This document shows, piece after piece, positions 1 through 13,070 of a stretch of DNA of 64,000 bases. A model generated the notes under the pieces. It was not told where the DNA came from, did no database searches, and saw only the letters and a list, made by a program, of their open reading frames with translations. Position 1 is the stretch's first letter. Each line of letters starts with the position of its first letter. Source of the DNA: Megalopta genalis (lineage: Eukaryota; Arthropoda; Insecta; Hymenoptera; Halictidae); assembly GCF_051020955.1 (NCBI RefSeq), contig NW_027477131.1, forward strand, positions 31,803 to 95,802, given 5' to 3'. A program made the position numbers and the translations under genes.

Positions 1-1680
1 CATTGATTTTAATCTAAATCATGTGTTTCGCATGGATTTGAAGCTAACTCGTTTGTTTCGCAAGCTGTTGAAGCTAAATCATGTATATCACAAGTATTTG
101 AAGCTATATCATATGTTTCGCATGGATTCGAAGATTAGCCTTCTACTTCGCATTGATTAGATGCTAAATCATGTGTTTAGCTTGGGTTTGAAGCTAACTC
201 GTTTGTTTCGCCTGCACTTGAAGCTATATCACTTATATTCACAAGTATGTGAAGCTAAATCATTCGTTTCGCATTTATTTGAAGCAAAGCCATCAACTTC
301 GCGTTGACTTGATACTAAATCATGTTTTTCGTTTGGACTTGAAGCTAACTCGTTTGTTTAGCATGTTGTTGAAGCTAAATCATGTATATCACAAGTATTT
401 GAAGCTATATCATATGTTTCGCATGGATTCGAAGATAACCCTTCTAATTCGCATTGATTTGATGCTAAATCATGTTTTTCGCATGGATTTGAAGCTAACT
501 CGTTTGTTTCGCATGCTGTTGAAGCTAAGTCATGTGTATCACAAGTATTTGAAGCTAAACCATTTGTTTCGCATGGATTCGAAGATAAGCCTCCTACCTC
601 GCATTGATTTGAAGCTAAATCATGTGTTCGCATGGACTTGAAGCTACCTCGTTTGTTTCGCATTCTGTTGAAGCTAAATCAAGTGTATCACAAGTATTTG
701 AAGCCAAACCATTTGCTTCGCATGGATTCGAAGCTCAGCCTTCTACTTCGCATTTATTAGATGGTAAATCATGCGTTTCGCATGGATTTGAAGCTAACTC
801 GTTTGTTTCGCCTGCATTTGAAGCCATATCACTTATATTTTCAAGTATGTGAAGCTAAATCATTCGTTTTGCATGGATTTGAAGCTAAGCCAACAACTTC
901 GCGTTGACTTGATGCTAATTCATGTGTTTCGCATGGATTTGAAGCTAACTCGTTTGTTTCGCAGGCAGTTGAAGCTGAATCATGTATATCACAAGTATTT
1001 GAAGCTAACCCATTTGTTTCGCATGGATTCGAAGATAAGCCTCCTACTTCGCATTGATTTGAAGCTAAATCATGTGTTCGCATGGATTTGAAGCTACCTC
1101 GTTTGTTTCGCATGCTGTTAAAGCTAAATCATGTATATCACAAGTATTTGAAGCTAAACCATTTGTTTCGCATGGATTCGAAGATAAGCCTTCTACTTCG
1201 CATTGATTTTAATCTAAATCATGTGTTTCGCATAGATTTGAAGCTAACTCGTTTGTTTCGCAAGCTGTTGAATCTAAATCATGTATATCACAAGTATTTG
1301 AAGCTATATCATATGTTTCGCATGGATTCGAAGATAACCCTTCTAATACGCATTGATTTGAAGCTAAATCATGTGTTCGCATGGATTTGAAGCTACCTCG
1401 TTTGTTTCGCATGCTGTTAAAGCTAAGTCATGTATATCACAAGTATTTTCGGCTAAACCATTTGTTTCGCATGGATTCGAAGGTAACCCTTCTACTTCGC
1501 ATTGATTTGAAGCTAAATCATGTGTTTCGCATGGATTTGAATCTAACTCGTTTGTTACGCATGCTGTTGAAACTAAATCATGTATATCACAAGTATTTGA
1601 AGCTAAACCATTTGCTTCGCATGGATTCGAAGATCAGCCTTCTACTTCGCATTGATTAGATGCTAAATCATGTGTTCGCA
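1..1680 (+). repeat. Segmental duplication within array, copy 1 (pairs with 3597-5275)
   Basis: This segment matches 3597-5275 at a constant offset of 3,596 bp. By eye I found only isolated base differences: near 623 (A versus G), near 1,233 (A versus G in the A monomer) and near 1,553 (TTACGC versus TTTCGC). After 1680 the copies diverge, since the following 299-bp block has GATCAG here but GTTCAGG in the partner. The true left edge lies outside the window. Confidence 0.9.
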
Positions 1681-2577
1681 TGGATTTGAAGCTACCTCGT
1701 TTGTTTCGCATGCTGTTAAAGCTAAGTCATGTATATCACAAGTATTTGCGGCTAAACCATTTGTTTCGCATGGATTCGAAGGTAACCCTTCTACTTCGCA
1801 TTGATTTGAAGCTTAATCATGTGTTTCGCATGGATTTGAATCTAACTCGTTTGTTTCGCATGCTGTTGAAACTAAATCATGTATATCACAAGTATTTGAA
1901 GCTAAACCATTTGCTTCGCATGGATTCGAAGATCAGCCTTCTACTTCGCATTGATTAGATGCTAAATCATGTGTTCGCATGGATTTGAAGCTACCTCGTT
2001 TGTTTCGCATGCTGTTAAAGCTAAGTCACGTATATCACAAGTATTTGCGGCTAAACCATTTGTTTCGCATGGATTCGAAGGTAACCCTTCTACTTCGCAT
2101 TGATTTGAAGCTTAATCATGTGTTTCGCATGGATTTGAATCTAACTCGTTTGTTTCGCATGCTGTTGAAACTAAATCATGTATATCACAAGTATTTGAAG
2201 CTAAACCATTTGCTTCGCATGGATTCGAAGTTCAGGCCTCTACTTCGCATTGATTAGATGCTAAATCATGTGTTCGCATGGATTTGAAGCTACCTCGTTT
2301 GTTTCGCATGCTGTTAAAGCTAAGTCATGTATATCACAAGTATTTGCGGCTAAACCATTTGTTTCGCATGGATTCGAAGGTAACCCTTCTACTTCGCATT
2401 GATTTGAAGCTTAATCATGTGTTTCGCATGGATTTGAATCTAACTCGTTTGTTTCGCATGCTGTTGAAACTAAATCATGTATATCACAAGTATTTGAAGC
2501 TAAACCATTTGCTTCGCATGGATTCGAAGTTCAGGCCTCTACTTCGCATTGATTAGATGCTAAATCATGTGTTTCGC
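1381..2577 (+). repeat. 299-bp higher-order repeat, four tandem copies
   Basis: Four near-identical blocks start at 1381, 1680, 1979 and 2278, exactly 299 bp apart. Each is two 150-bp units minus one base, because one A monomer per block is the 29-nt form. Copies 3 and 4 share the E variant GAAGTTCAGGCC, while copies 1 and 2 have GAAGATCAGCC, so amplification was stepwise. The run ends where the A monomer returns to 30 nt at about 2,578. Related 299-bp blocks recur at 4977, 5276, 6175 and 6474; the 6474 block is 297 bp long owing to a 2-bp loss near 6,613. Confidence 0.9.
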
Positions 2578-3596
2578 ATGGGTTTGAAGCTAACTCGTTT
2601 GTTTCGCCTGCATTTGAAGCCATATCACTTATATTTTCAAGTATGTGAAGCGAAATCATTCGTTTTGCATGGATTTGAAGCTAAGCCATCAACTTCGCGT
2701 TGACTTGATGCTAATACATGTGTTTCGCATGGATTTGAAGCTGACTCGTTTGTTTCGCATGCTGTTGAAGCTAAATCAAGTGTACCACAAGTATTTGAAG
2801 CCAAACCATTTGCTTCGCATGGATTCGAAGCTCAGCCTTCTACTTCGCATTTATTAGATGGTAAATCATGCGTTTCGCATGGATTTGAAGCTAACTCGTT
2901 TGTTTCGCATGCTGTTGAATCTAAGTCATGTATATCACAAGTATTTGCGCCTAAACCATTTGCTTCGCATGGATTCGAAGCTCAGCCTTCTACTTCGCAT
3001 TTATTAGATGGTAAATCATGCGTTTCGCATGGATTTGAAGCTAACTCGTTTGTTTCGCATTCTGTTGAAGCTAAGTCATGTATATCACAAGTATTTGCGG
3101 CTAAACCATTTGTTTCGCATGGATTCGAAGGTAACCCTTCTACTTCGCATTGATTTGAAGCTAAATCATGTGTTTCGCATGGATTTGAATCTAACTCGTT
3201 TGTTTCGCATGCTGTTGAAACTAAATCATGAATATCACAAGTATTTGAAGCTAAACCATTTGCTTCGCATGGATTCGAAGATCAGCCTTCTACTTCGCAT
3301 TGATTAGATGCTAAATCATGTGTTTCGCATGGGTTTGAAGCTAACTCGTTTGTTTCGCAGGCAGTTGAAGCTGAATCATGTATATCACAAGTATTTGAAG
3401 CTAAACCATTTGTTTCGCATGGATTCGAAGATAAGCCTCCTACTTCGCATTGATTTGAAGCTAAATCATGTGTTCGCATGGATTTGAAGCTACCTCGTTT
3501 GTTTCGCATGCTGTTAAAGCTAAATCATGTATATCACAAGTATTTGAAGCTAGACCATTTGTTTCGCATGGATTCGAAGATAAGCCTTCTACTTCG

Positions 3597-5275
3597 CATT
3601 GATTTTAATCTAAATCATGTGTTTCGCATGGATTTGAAGCTAACTCGTTTGTTTCGCAAGCTGTTGAAGCTAAATCATGTATATCACAAGTATTTGAAGC
3701 TATATCATATGTTTCGCATGGATTCGAAGATTAGCCTTCTACTTCGCATTGATTAGATGCTAAATCATGTGTTTAGCTTGGGTTTGAAGCTAACTCGTTT
3801 GTTTCGCCTGCACTTGAAGCTATATCACTTATATTCACAAGTATGTGAAGCTAAATCATTCGTTTCGCATTTATTTGAAGCAAAGCCATCAACTTCGCGT
3901 TGACTTGATACTAAATCATGTTTTTCGTTTGGACTTGAAGCTAACTCGTTTGTTTAGCATGTTGTTGAAGCTAAATCATGTATATCACAAGTATTTGAAG
4001 CTATATCATATGTTTCGCATGGATTCGAAGATAACCCTTCTAATTCGCATTGATTTGATGCTAAATCATGTTTTTCGCATGGATTTGAAGCTAACTCGTT
4101 TGTTTCGCATGCTGTTGAAGCTAAGTCATGTGTATCACAAGTATTTGAAGCTAAACCATTTGTTTCGCATGGATTCGAAGATAAGCCTCCTACCTCGCAT
4201 TGATTTGAAGCTAAATCGTGTGTTCGCATGGACTTGAAGCTACCTCGTTTGTTTCGCATTCTGTTGAAGCTAAATCAAGTGTATCACAAGTATTTGAAGC
4301 CAAACCATTTGCTTCGCATGGATTCGAAGCTCAGCCTTCTACTTCGCATTTATTAGATGGTAAATCATGCGTTTCGCATGGATTTGAAGCTAACTCGTTT
4401 GTTTCGCCTGCATTTGAAGCCATATCACTTATATTTTCAAGTATGTGAAGCTAAATCATTCGTTTTGCATGGATTTGAAGCTAAGCCAACAACTTCGCGT
4501 TGACTTGATGCTAATTCATGTGTTTCGCATGGATTTGAAGCTAACTCGTTTGTTTCGCAGGCAGTTGAAGCTGAATCATGTATATCACAAGTATTTGAAG
4601 CTAACCCATTTGTTTCGCATGGATTCGAAGATAAGCCTCCTACTTCGCATTGATTTGAAGCTAAATCATGTGTTCGCATGGATTTGAAGCTACCTCGTTT
4701 GTTTCGCATGCTGTTAAAGCTAAATCATGTATATCACAAGTATTTGAAGCTAAACCATTTGTTTCGCATGGATTCGAAGATAAGCCTTCTACTTCGCATT
4801 GATTTTAATCTAAATCATGTGTTTCGCATGGATTTGAAGCTAACTCGTTTGTTTCGCAAGCTGTTGAATCTAAATCATGTATATCACAAGTATTTGAAGC
4901 TATATCATATGTTTCGCATGGATTCGAAGATAACCCTTCTAATACGCATTGATTTGAAGCTAAATCATGTGTTCGCATGGATTTGAAGCTACCTCGTTTG
5001 TTTCGCATGCTGTTAAAGCTAAGTCATGTATATCACAAGTATTTTCGGCTAAACCATTTGTTTCGCATGGATTCGAAGGTAACCCTTCTACTTCGCATTG
5101 ATTTGAAGCTAAATCATGTGTTTCGCATGGATTTGAATCTAACTCGTTTGTTTCGCATGCTGTTGAAACTAAATCATGTATATCACAAGTATTTGAAGCT
5201 AAACCATTTGCTTCGCATGGATTCGAAGATCAGCCTTCTACTTCGCATTGATTAGATGCTAAATCATGTGTTCGC
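3597..5275 (+). repeat. Segmental duplication within array, copy 2 (pairs with 1-1680)
   Basis: This is the second copy at +3,596 bp. The intervening 1,680-3,596 holds the rest of the duplicated period. Part of this copy (4437-5275) is repeated again at 5635-6473 with an offset of 1,198 bp, so the same block appears three times in the first 6.5 kb. The 6.2-6.5 kb copy carries the TTACGC variant of copy 1, not the TTTCGC of copy 2. That mosaic pattern is expected from repeated unequal exchange or gene conversion. Confidence 0.9.
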
Positions 5276-5634
5276 ATGGATTTGAAGCTACCTCGTTTGT
5301 TTCGCATGCTGTTAAAGCTAAGTCATGTATATCACAAGTATTTGCGTCTAAACCATTTGTTTCGCATGGATTCGAAGGTAACCCTTCTACTTCGCATTGA
5401 TTTGAAGCTAAATCATGTGTTTCGCATGGATTTGAATCTAACTCGTTTGTTTCGCATGCTGTTGAAACTAAATCATGTATATCACAAGTATTTGAAGCTA
5501 AACCATTTGCTTCGCATGGATTCGAAGTTCAGGCCTCTACTTCGCATTGATTAGATGCTAAATCATGTGTTTCGCATGGGTTTGAAGCTAACTCGTTTGT
5601 TTCGCCTGCATTTGAAGCCATATCACTTATATTT

Positions 5635-6473
5635 TCAAGTATGTGAAGCTAAATCATTCGTTTTGCATGGATTTGAAGCTAAGCCAACAACTTCGCGTTG
5701 ACTTGATGCTAAGTCATGTGTTTCGCATGGATTTGAAGCTAACTCGTTTGTTTCGCAGGCAGTTGAAGCTGAATCATGTATATCACAAGTATTTGAAGCT
5801 AACCCATTTGTTTCGCATGGATTCGAAGATAAGCCTCCTACTTCGCATTGATTTGAAGCTAAATCATGTGTTCGCATGGATTTGAAGCTACCTCGTTTGT
5901 TTCGCATGCTGTTAAAGCTAAATCATGTATATCACAAGTATTTGAAGCTAAACCATTTGTTTCGCATGGATTCGAAGATAAGCCTTCTACTTCGCATTGA
6001 TTTTAATCTAAATCATGTGTTTCGCATGGATTTGAAGCTAACTCGTTTGTTTCGCAAGCTGTTGAATCTAAATCATGTATATCACAAGTATTTGAAGCTA
6101 TATCATATGTTTCGCATGGATTCGAAGATAACCCTTCTAATACGCATTGATTTGAAGCTAAATCATGTGTTCGCATGGATTTGAAGCTACCTCGTTTGTT
6201 TCGCATGCTGTTAAAGCTAAGTCATGTATATCACAAGTATTTTCGGCTAAACCATTTGTTTCGCATGGATTCGAAGGTAACCCTTCTACTTCGCATTGAT
6301 TTGAAGCTAAATCATGTGTTTCGCATGGATTTGAATCTAACTCGTTTGTTACGCATGCTGTTGAAACTAAATCATGTATATCACAAGTATTTGAAGCTAA
6401 ACCATTTGCTTCGCATGGATTCGAAGATCAGCCTTCTACTTCGCATTGATTAGATGCTAAATCATGTGTTCGC
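5635..6473 (+). repeat. Third copy of the 841-1680 / 4437-5275 block
   Basis: This block aligns to 4437-5275 at +1,198 bp and to 841-1680 at +4,794 bp. It includes one 31-nt C monomer just upstream (5614-5644) and two 29-nt A monomers. It is the start of a further 299-bp-type run at 6175, 6474 and 6771. Confidence 0.85.
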
Positions 6474-9060
6474 ATGGATTTGAAGCTACCTCGTTTGTTT
6501 CGCATGCTGTTAAAGCTAAGTCACGTATATCACAAGTATTTGCGGCTAAACCATTTGTTTCGCATGGATTCGAAGGTAACCCTTCTACTTCGCATTGATT
6601 TGAAGCTTAATCATGTTTCGCATGGATTTGAATCTAACTCGTTTGTTTCGCATGCTGTTGAAACTAAATCATGTATATCACAAGTATTTGAAGCTAAACC
6701 ATTTGCTTCGCATGGATTCGAAGTTCAGGCCTCTACTTCGCATTGATTAGATGCTAAATCATGTGTTCGCATGGATTTGAAGCTACCTCGTTTGTTTCGC
6801 ATGCTGTTAAAGCTAAGTCATGTATATCACAAGTATTTGCGGCTAAACCATTAGTTTCGCATGGATTCGAAGGTAACCCTTCTACTTTGCATTGATTTGA
6901 AGCTTAATCATGTGTTTCGCATGGATTTGAATCTAACTCGTTTGTTTCGCATGCTGTTGAAACTAAATCATGTATATCACAAGTATTTGAAGCTAAACCA
7001 TTTGCTTCGCATGGATTCGAAGTTCAGGCCTCTACTTCGCATTGATTAGATGCTAAATCATGTGTTTCGCATGGGTTTGAAGCTAACTCGTTTGTTTCGC
7101 CTGCATTTGAAGCCATATCACTTATATTTTCAAGTATGTGAAGCGAAATCATTCGTTTTGCATGGATTTGAAGCTAAGCCATCAACTTCGCGTTGACTTG
7201 ATGCTAATTCATGTGTTTCGCATGGATTTGAAGCTGACTCGTTTGTTTCGCATGCTGTTGAAGCTAAATCAAGTGTACCACAAGTATTTGAAGCCAAACC
7301 ATTTGCTTCGCATGGATTCGAAGCTCAGCCTTCTACTTCGCATTTATTAGATGGTAAATCATGCGTTTCGCATGGATTTGAAGCTAACTCGTTTGTTTCG
7401 CATGCTGTTGAATCTAAGTCATGTATATCACAAGTATTTGCGCCTAAACCATTTGTTTCGCATGCATTCGAAGGTAACCCTTCTACTTCGCATTGATTTG
7501 AAGCTAAATCATTTGTTTCGCATGGATTTGAATCTAACTCGTTTGTTTCGCATGCTGTTGAAACTAAATCATGTATATGACAAGTATTTGAAGCTAAACC
7601 ATTTGCTTCGCATGGATTCGAAAATCAGCCTTCTACTTCGCATTGATTAGATGCTAAATCATGTGTTTCGCATGGGTTTGAAGCTAACTCGTTTGTTTCG
7701 CCTGCATTTGAAGCCATATCACTTATATTTTCAAGTATGTGAAGCTAAATCATTCGTTTTGCATGGATTTGAAGCTAAGCCATCAACTTCGCGTTGATTT
7801 GATGCTTATTCATATGTTTCGCATGGATTTGAAGCTAACTCGTTTGTTTCGCAGGCAGTTGAAGCTGAATCATGTATATCACAAGTATTTGAAGCTAAAC
7901 CATTTGTTTCGCATGGATTCGAAGATAAGCCTCCATCATCGCATTGATTTGATGCTAAATCAAGTGTTCGCATGGATTTGAAGCTACCTCGTTTGCTTCG
8001 CATGCTGCTGAAGCTAAATCAAGTGTATCACAAGTATTTGAAGCTAAACCATTTGTTTTGCATGGATTCGAAGATCAGCCTTCTACTTCGCATTGATTAG
8101 ATTCTAAATCATGTGTTTCGCATGGATTTGAAGCTAACTCGTTTGTTTCGCAAGCTGTTGAAGCTATATCATGTATATCACAAGTATTTGATGCTATATC
8201 ATATGTTTCGCATGGATTCGAAGATAACCCTTCCACTTCGCATTGATTTGAAGCTAAATCATGTGTTCCGCATGGATTTGAAGCTGACTCGTTTGTTTCG
8301 CATGCAGTTGAAGCTGAATCATGTATATCACAAGTATTTGCGGCTAAACCATTTGTTTCGCATGGATTCGAAGGTAACCCTTCTACTTCGCATTGATTTT
8401 AATCTAAATCATGTGTTTCGCATGGATTTGAAGCTAACTCGTTTGTTTCGCATGCTGTTGAAGCTAAATCATGTATATCACAAGTATTTGAAGCTAAACC
8501 ATTTGCTTCGCATGGATTCGAAGTTCGGGCCTCTACTTCGCATTGATTAGATGCTAAATCATGTGTTTCGCATGGGTTTGAAGCTAACTCGTTTGTTTCG
8601 CCTGCATTTGAAGCCATATCACTTATATTTTCAAGTATGTGAAGCTAAATCATTCGTTTTGCATGGATTTGAAGCTAAGCCATCAACTTCGCGTTGACTT
8701 GATGCTTATTCATGTGTTTCGCATGGATTTGAAGCTAACTCGTTTGTTTCGCAGGCAGTTGAAGCTGAATCATGTATATCAAAAGTATTTGAAGCTAAAC
8801 TATTCGTTTCGCATGGATTCGAAGATAAGCCTTCCACTTCGCATTGATTTGAAGCTAAATCATGTGTTCCGCATGGATTTGAAGCTGACTCGTTTGTTTC
8901 GCATGCAGTTGAAGCTGAATCATGTATATCACAAGTATTTGCGGCTAAACCATTTGTTTCGCATGGATTCGAAGGTAACCCTTCTACTTCGCATTGATTT
9001 GAAGCTAAATCATGTGTTTCGCATGGGTTTGAAGCTAACTCGTTTGTTTCGCCTGCATTT

Positions 9061-11960
9061 GAATCTATATCACTTATATTCACAAGTATGTGAAGCAAAA
9101 TCATTCGTTTAGCATGGATTTGAAGCTAAGCCATCAACTTCGCGTTGACTTGATGCTAAATCATGTTTTTCGTTTGGACTTGAAGCTAACTCGTTTGTTT
9201 CGCATGTTGTTGAAGCTAAATCATGTATTTCACAAGTATTTGAAGCTAAACCATTTGTTTCGCATTTATTCGAAGCTAAGCCTTCTACTTCACATTGATT
9301 TGAGGCTAAATCATGTGTCTCGCTTGGATTTGAAGCTAACTCGTTTTTTTCGCTAGCAGATGAAGCTAAATCATGTATATCACAAGTATGTGAAGCAAAA
9401 TCATTCGTTTAGCATGGATTTGAAGCTAAGCCATCAACTTCGCGTTGACTTGATGCTAAATCATGTTTTTCGTTTGGACTTGAAGCTAACTCGTTTGTTT
9501 CGCATGTTGTTGAAGCTAAATCATGTATTTCACAAGTATTTGAAGCTAAACCATTTGTTTCGCTTGGATTCGAAGATAAGCCTTCTACTTCTCACTGATT
9601 TTAATCTAAATCATGTGTTTCGCATGGATTTGAAGCTAACTCGATTGTTTTGCTTGCTGTTGAAGCTAAATCTTGTATATCACAAGTATTTGAAGCTATA
9701 TAATATGTTTCGCATGGATTCGAAGATAAGCCTCCTACATCGCATTGATTTGAAGCTAAATCATGTGTTCGCATGCATTTGAAGCTACCTCGTTTGTTTC
9801 GCATGCTGTTGAAGCTAAATCAAGTGTATCACATGTATTTGAAGCCAAACCATTTGCTTCGCATGGATTCGAAGATAAGCCTTCTACTTCGCATTTATTA
9901 GATGCTAAATCATGTGTTACGCATGGGTTTGAAGCTAACTCGTTTGTTTCGCCTGCATTTGAAGCTATATCACTTATATTCACAAGTATGTGAAGCAAAA
10001 TCATTGGTTTAGCATGGATTTGAAGCTAAGCCATCAACTCCGCATTGACTTGAGGCTAAATCATGTTTTTCGTTTGGATTTGAAGCTAACTCATTTGTTT
10101 CGCCTGCATTTGAAGCCATATCACTTATATTTTCAAGTATGTGAAGCTAAATCATTCGTTACGCATGCATTTGAAGCAAAGCCATGAACTTCGCGTTGAC
10201 TTGATGCTAAATCATGTTTTTCGTTTGGACTTGAAGCTAACTCGTTTGTTTCGCATGCTGTTGAAGCTAAATCATGCATTTCACAAGTATTTGAAGCTAA
10301 ACCTTTTGTTTCGCATGGATTCGAAGATAAGCCTCCTACTTCGCATTGATTTGAAGCTAAATCATGTGTTCGCATGGATTTGAAGCTACCTCGTTTGTTT
10401 CGCATGCTGTTAAAGCTAAGTCATGTATATCACAAGTATTTGCGGCTAAACCATTTGTTTCGCATGGATTCGAAGGTAACCCTTCTACTTCGCATTTATT
10501 AGATGCTAAATCATGTGTATCGCATGGATTTGAAGCTAAATCGTTTGTTTCGCATGCTGTTGAAGCTAAATCATGCATATCACAAGTATTTGAAGCTAAA
10601 CCATTTGTTTCGCATGGATTCGAAGATAAGCCTCCTACTTCGCATTGATTTTAATCTAATTCATGTGTTTCGCATGGATTTGAAGCTAACTCGTTTGTTT
10701 CGCATGCAGTTGAAGCTGAATCATGTATATCAAAAGTATTTGAATCTAAACTATTCGTTTCGCATGGATTCGAAGATAAGCCTTCCACTTCGCATTGATT
10801 TGAAGCTAAATCATGTGTTTCACATGGATTTGAAGTTAACTCGTTTGTTTCGCATGCAGTTGAAGCTAAATCATGTATATCACAAGTATTTGAAGCTAAA
10901 CCATTTGTTTCGCTTGGATTCGAAGATAAGCCTTCTACTTCTCACTGATTTTAATCTAAATCATGTGTTTCGCATGGATTTGAAGCTAACTCGTTTGTTT
11001 TGCATGCTGTTGAAGCTAAATTATGTATATCACAAGTATTTGAAGCTATATCATATGTTTCGCATGGATTCGAAGATAAGCCTCCTACTTCGCATTGATT
11101 TGAAGCTAAATCATGTGTTCGCATGGATTTGAAGCTAACTCGTTTGTTTCGCATGCTGTTGAAGCTAAATCATGTATATCACAAGTATTTGAAGCTATAT
11201 CACATGTTTCGCATGGATTCGAAGATAAACCTTCTAATTCGCATTGATTTGAAGCTAAATCATGTGTTTCGCATGGATTTGAAGCTAACTCGTTTGTTTC
11301 GCATGCTGTTGAAGCTAAGTCATGTATATCACAAGTATTTGAAGCTAAACCATTTGTTTCGCATGGATTCGAAGATAAGCCTCCATCTTCGCATTGATTT
11401 GAAGCTAAATCATGTGTTCGCATGCATTTGAAGCTACCTCGTTTGTTTCGCATGCTGTTGAAGCTAAATCAAGTGTATCACATGTATTTGAAGCCAAACC
11501 ATTTGCTTCGCATGGATTCGAAGATAAGCCTTCTACTTCGCATTTATTAGATGCTAAATCATGTGTTACGCATGGGTTTGAAGCTAACTCGTTTGTTTCG
11601 CCTGCATTTGAAGCTATATCACTTATATTCACAAGTATGTGAAGCAAAATCATTCGTTTAGCATGGATTTGAAGCTAAGCCATCAACTCCGCATTGACTT
11701 GAGGCTGAATCATGTTTTTCGTTTGGATTTGAAGCTAACTCGTTTGTTTCGCCTGCATTTGAAGCCATATCACTTATAGTTTCAAGTATGTGAAGCTAAA
11801 TCATTCGTTACGCATGGATTTGAAGCTAAGCCATGAACTTCGCGTTGACTTGATGCTAAATCATGTTTTTCGTTTGGACTTGAAGCTAACTCGTCTGTTT
11901 CGCATGCTGTTGAAGCTAAATCATGCATATCACAAGTATTTGAAGCTAAACCATTTGTTT
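9061..11960 (+). repeat. Left-domain block with 300-bp and 1,649-bp internal duplications
   Basis: A motif running from the 31-nt C monomer into GCAAAATCATTCG (near 9,090) recurs exactly 300 bp later (near 9,390). A larger stretch around 9756-10390 matches 11405-11930 at an offset of 1,649 bp (eleven units minus one base). After about 11,930 the best match shifts to an offset of about 1,349 bp, meaning a 300-bp difference between the copies. Several variants, such as ACGCATGG and AGCATGG in place of CGCATGG, are shared by the copies only. Confidence 0.8.
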
Positions 11961-13070
11961 CGCATGGATTCGAAGATAAGCCTCCTACTTCGCATTGATT
12001 TTAATCTAATTCATGTGTTTCGCATGGATTTGAAGCTAACTCGTTTGTTTCGCATGCAGTTGAAGCTGAATCATGTATATCAAAAGTATTTGAATCTAAA
12101 CTATTCGTTTCGCATGGATTCGAAGATAAGCCTTCCACTTCGCATTGATTTGAGCTAAATCATGTGTTCACATGGATTTGAACCTACCCCGTTTGTTTCG
12201 CATGCTGTTGAAGCTAAATCATGTATATCACAAGTATTTGAAGCTAAACCATTTGCTTCGCATGGATTCGACGATCAGCCTTCTACTTCGCATTGATTAG
12301 ATGCTAAATCATGTGTTTCGCATGGCTTTGAAGCTAAGCCATCAACTTCGCGTTGACTTGATGCTAAATCATGTTTTTCGTTTGGACTTGAAGCTAACTC
12401 GTTTGTTTCGCATGTTGTTGAAGCTAAATCATGTATTTAACAAGTATTTGAAGCTAAACCATTTGATTCCCATGGATTTGAAGCTAAGCTTTCAACTTCG
12501 CATTGATTTGAATATAACTCATGTGTTTCGCTTGGATTTGAAGCTAACTCGTTTGTTTCGCATGCTGTTGAAGCTAAATCATGTATATCACAAGTAATTG
12601 AAGCTATATCATATGTTTCGCATGGATTCGAAGATAACCCTTCTAATTCGCATTGATTTGATGCTAAATCATGTGTTTCGCATGGATTTGAAGCTAACTC
12701 GTTTGTTTCGCATGCTGTTGAAGCTAAGTCATGTATATCACAAGTATTTGAAGCTAAACCATTTGTTTCGCATGGATTCGAAGAGAAGCCTCCTACTTCG
12801 CATTGATTTGAAGCTAAATCATGTGTTCGCATGGATTTGAAGCTAACTCGTTTGTTTTGCATGCTGTTGAAGCTAAATCATGTATATCACAAGTATTTGA
12901 AGCTATATCATATGTTTCGCATGGATTCGAAGATAAGCCTTCTAATTCGCATTGATTTGAAGCTAAATCCTGTGTTTCGCATGGATTTGAAGCTAACTCG
13001 TTTGTTTCGCATGCTGTTGAAGCTAAGTCATGTATATCACAAGTATTTGAAGCTAAACCATTTGTTTCGC

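Larger units (their letters stand above)
1..12840. repeat. Left array domain: subfamily with 31-nt C and 29-nt A monomers
   Basis: This domain has a repeat subfamily rare or absent further right. Diagnostics are a 31-nt C monomer with the core CACTTATATT, an E variant reading CATCAACTTCGCGTTGACTT, an A variant with GTTTTTCGTTTGG, and a 29-nt A monomer that has lost one T (TGTGTTCGCATGG). The 31-nt C monomer occurs 14 times, starting at 220, 820, 2616, 3816, 4416, 5614, 7109, 7710, 8610, 9061, 9961, 10112, 11610 and 11761, and not after that. The CGCGTTGACTT variant is last seen near 12,350. The 29-nt A monomer is dense to about 12,830, then reappears only sporadically (near 44.6, 49.9, 53.5, 53.9, 59.9 and 63.5 kb). 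The boundary to the central domain is therefore between about 12.4 and 13.0 kb. Confidence 0.85.
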
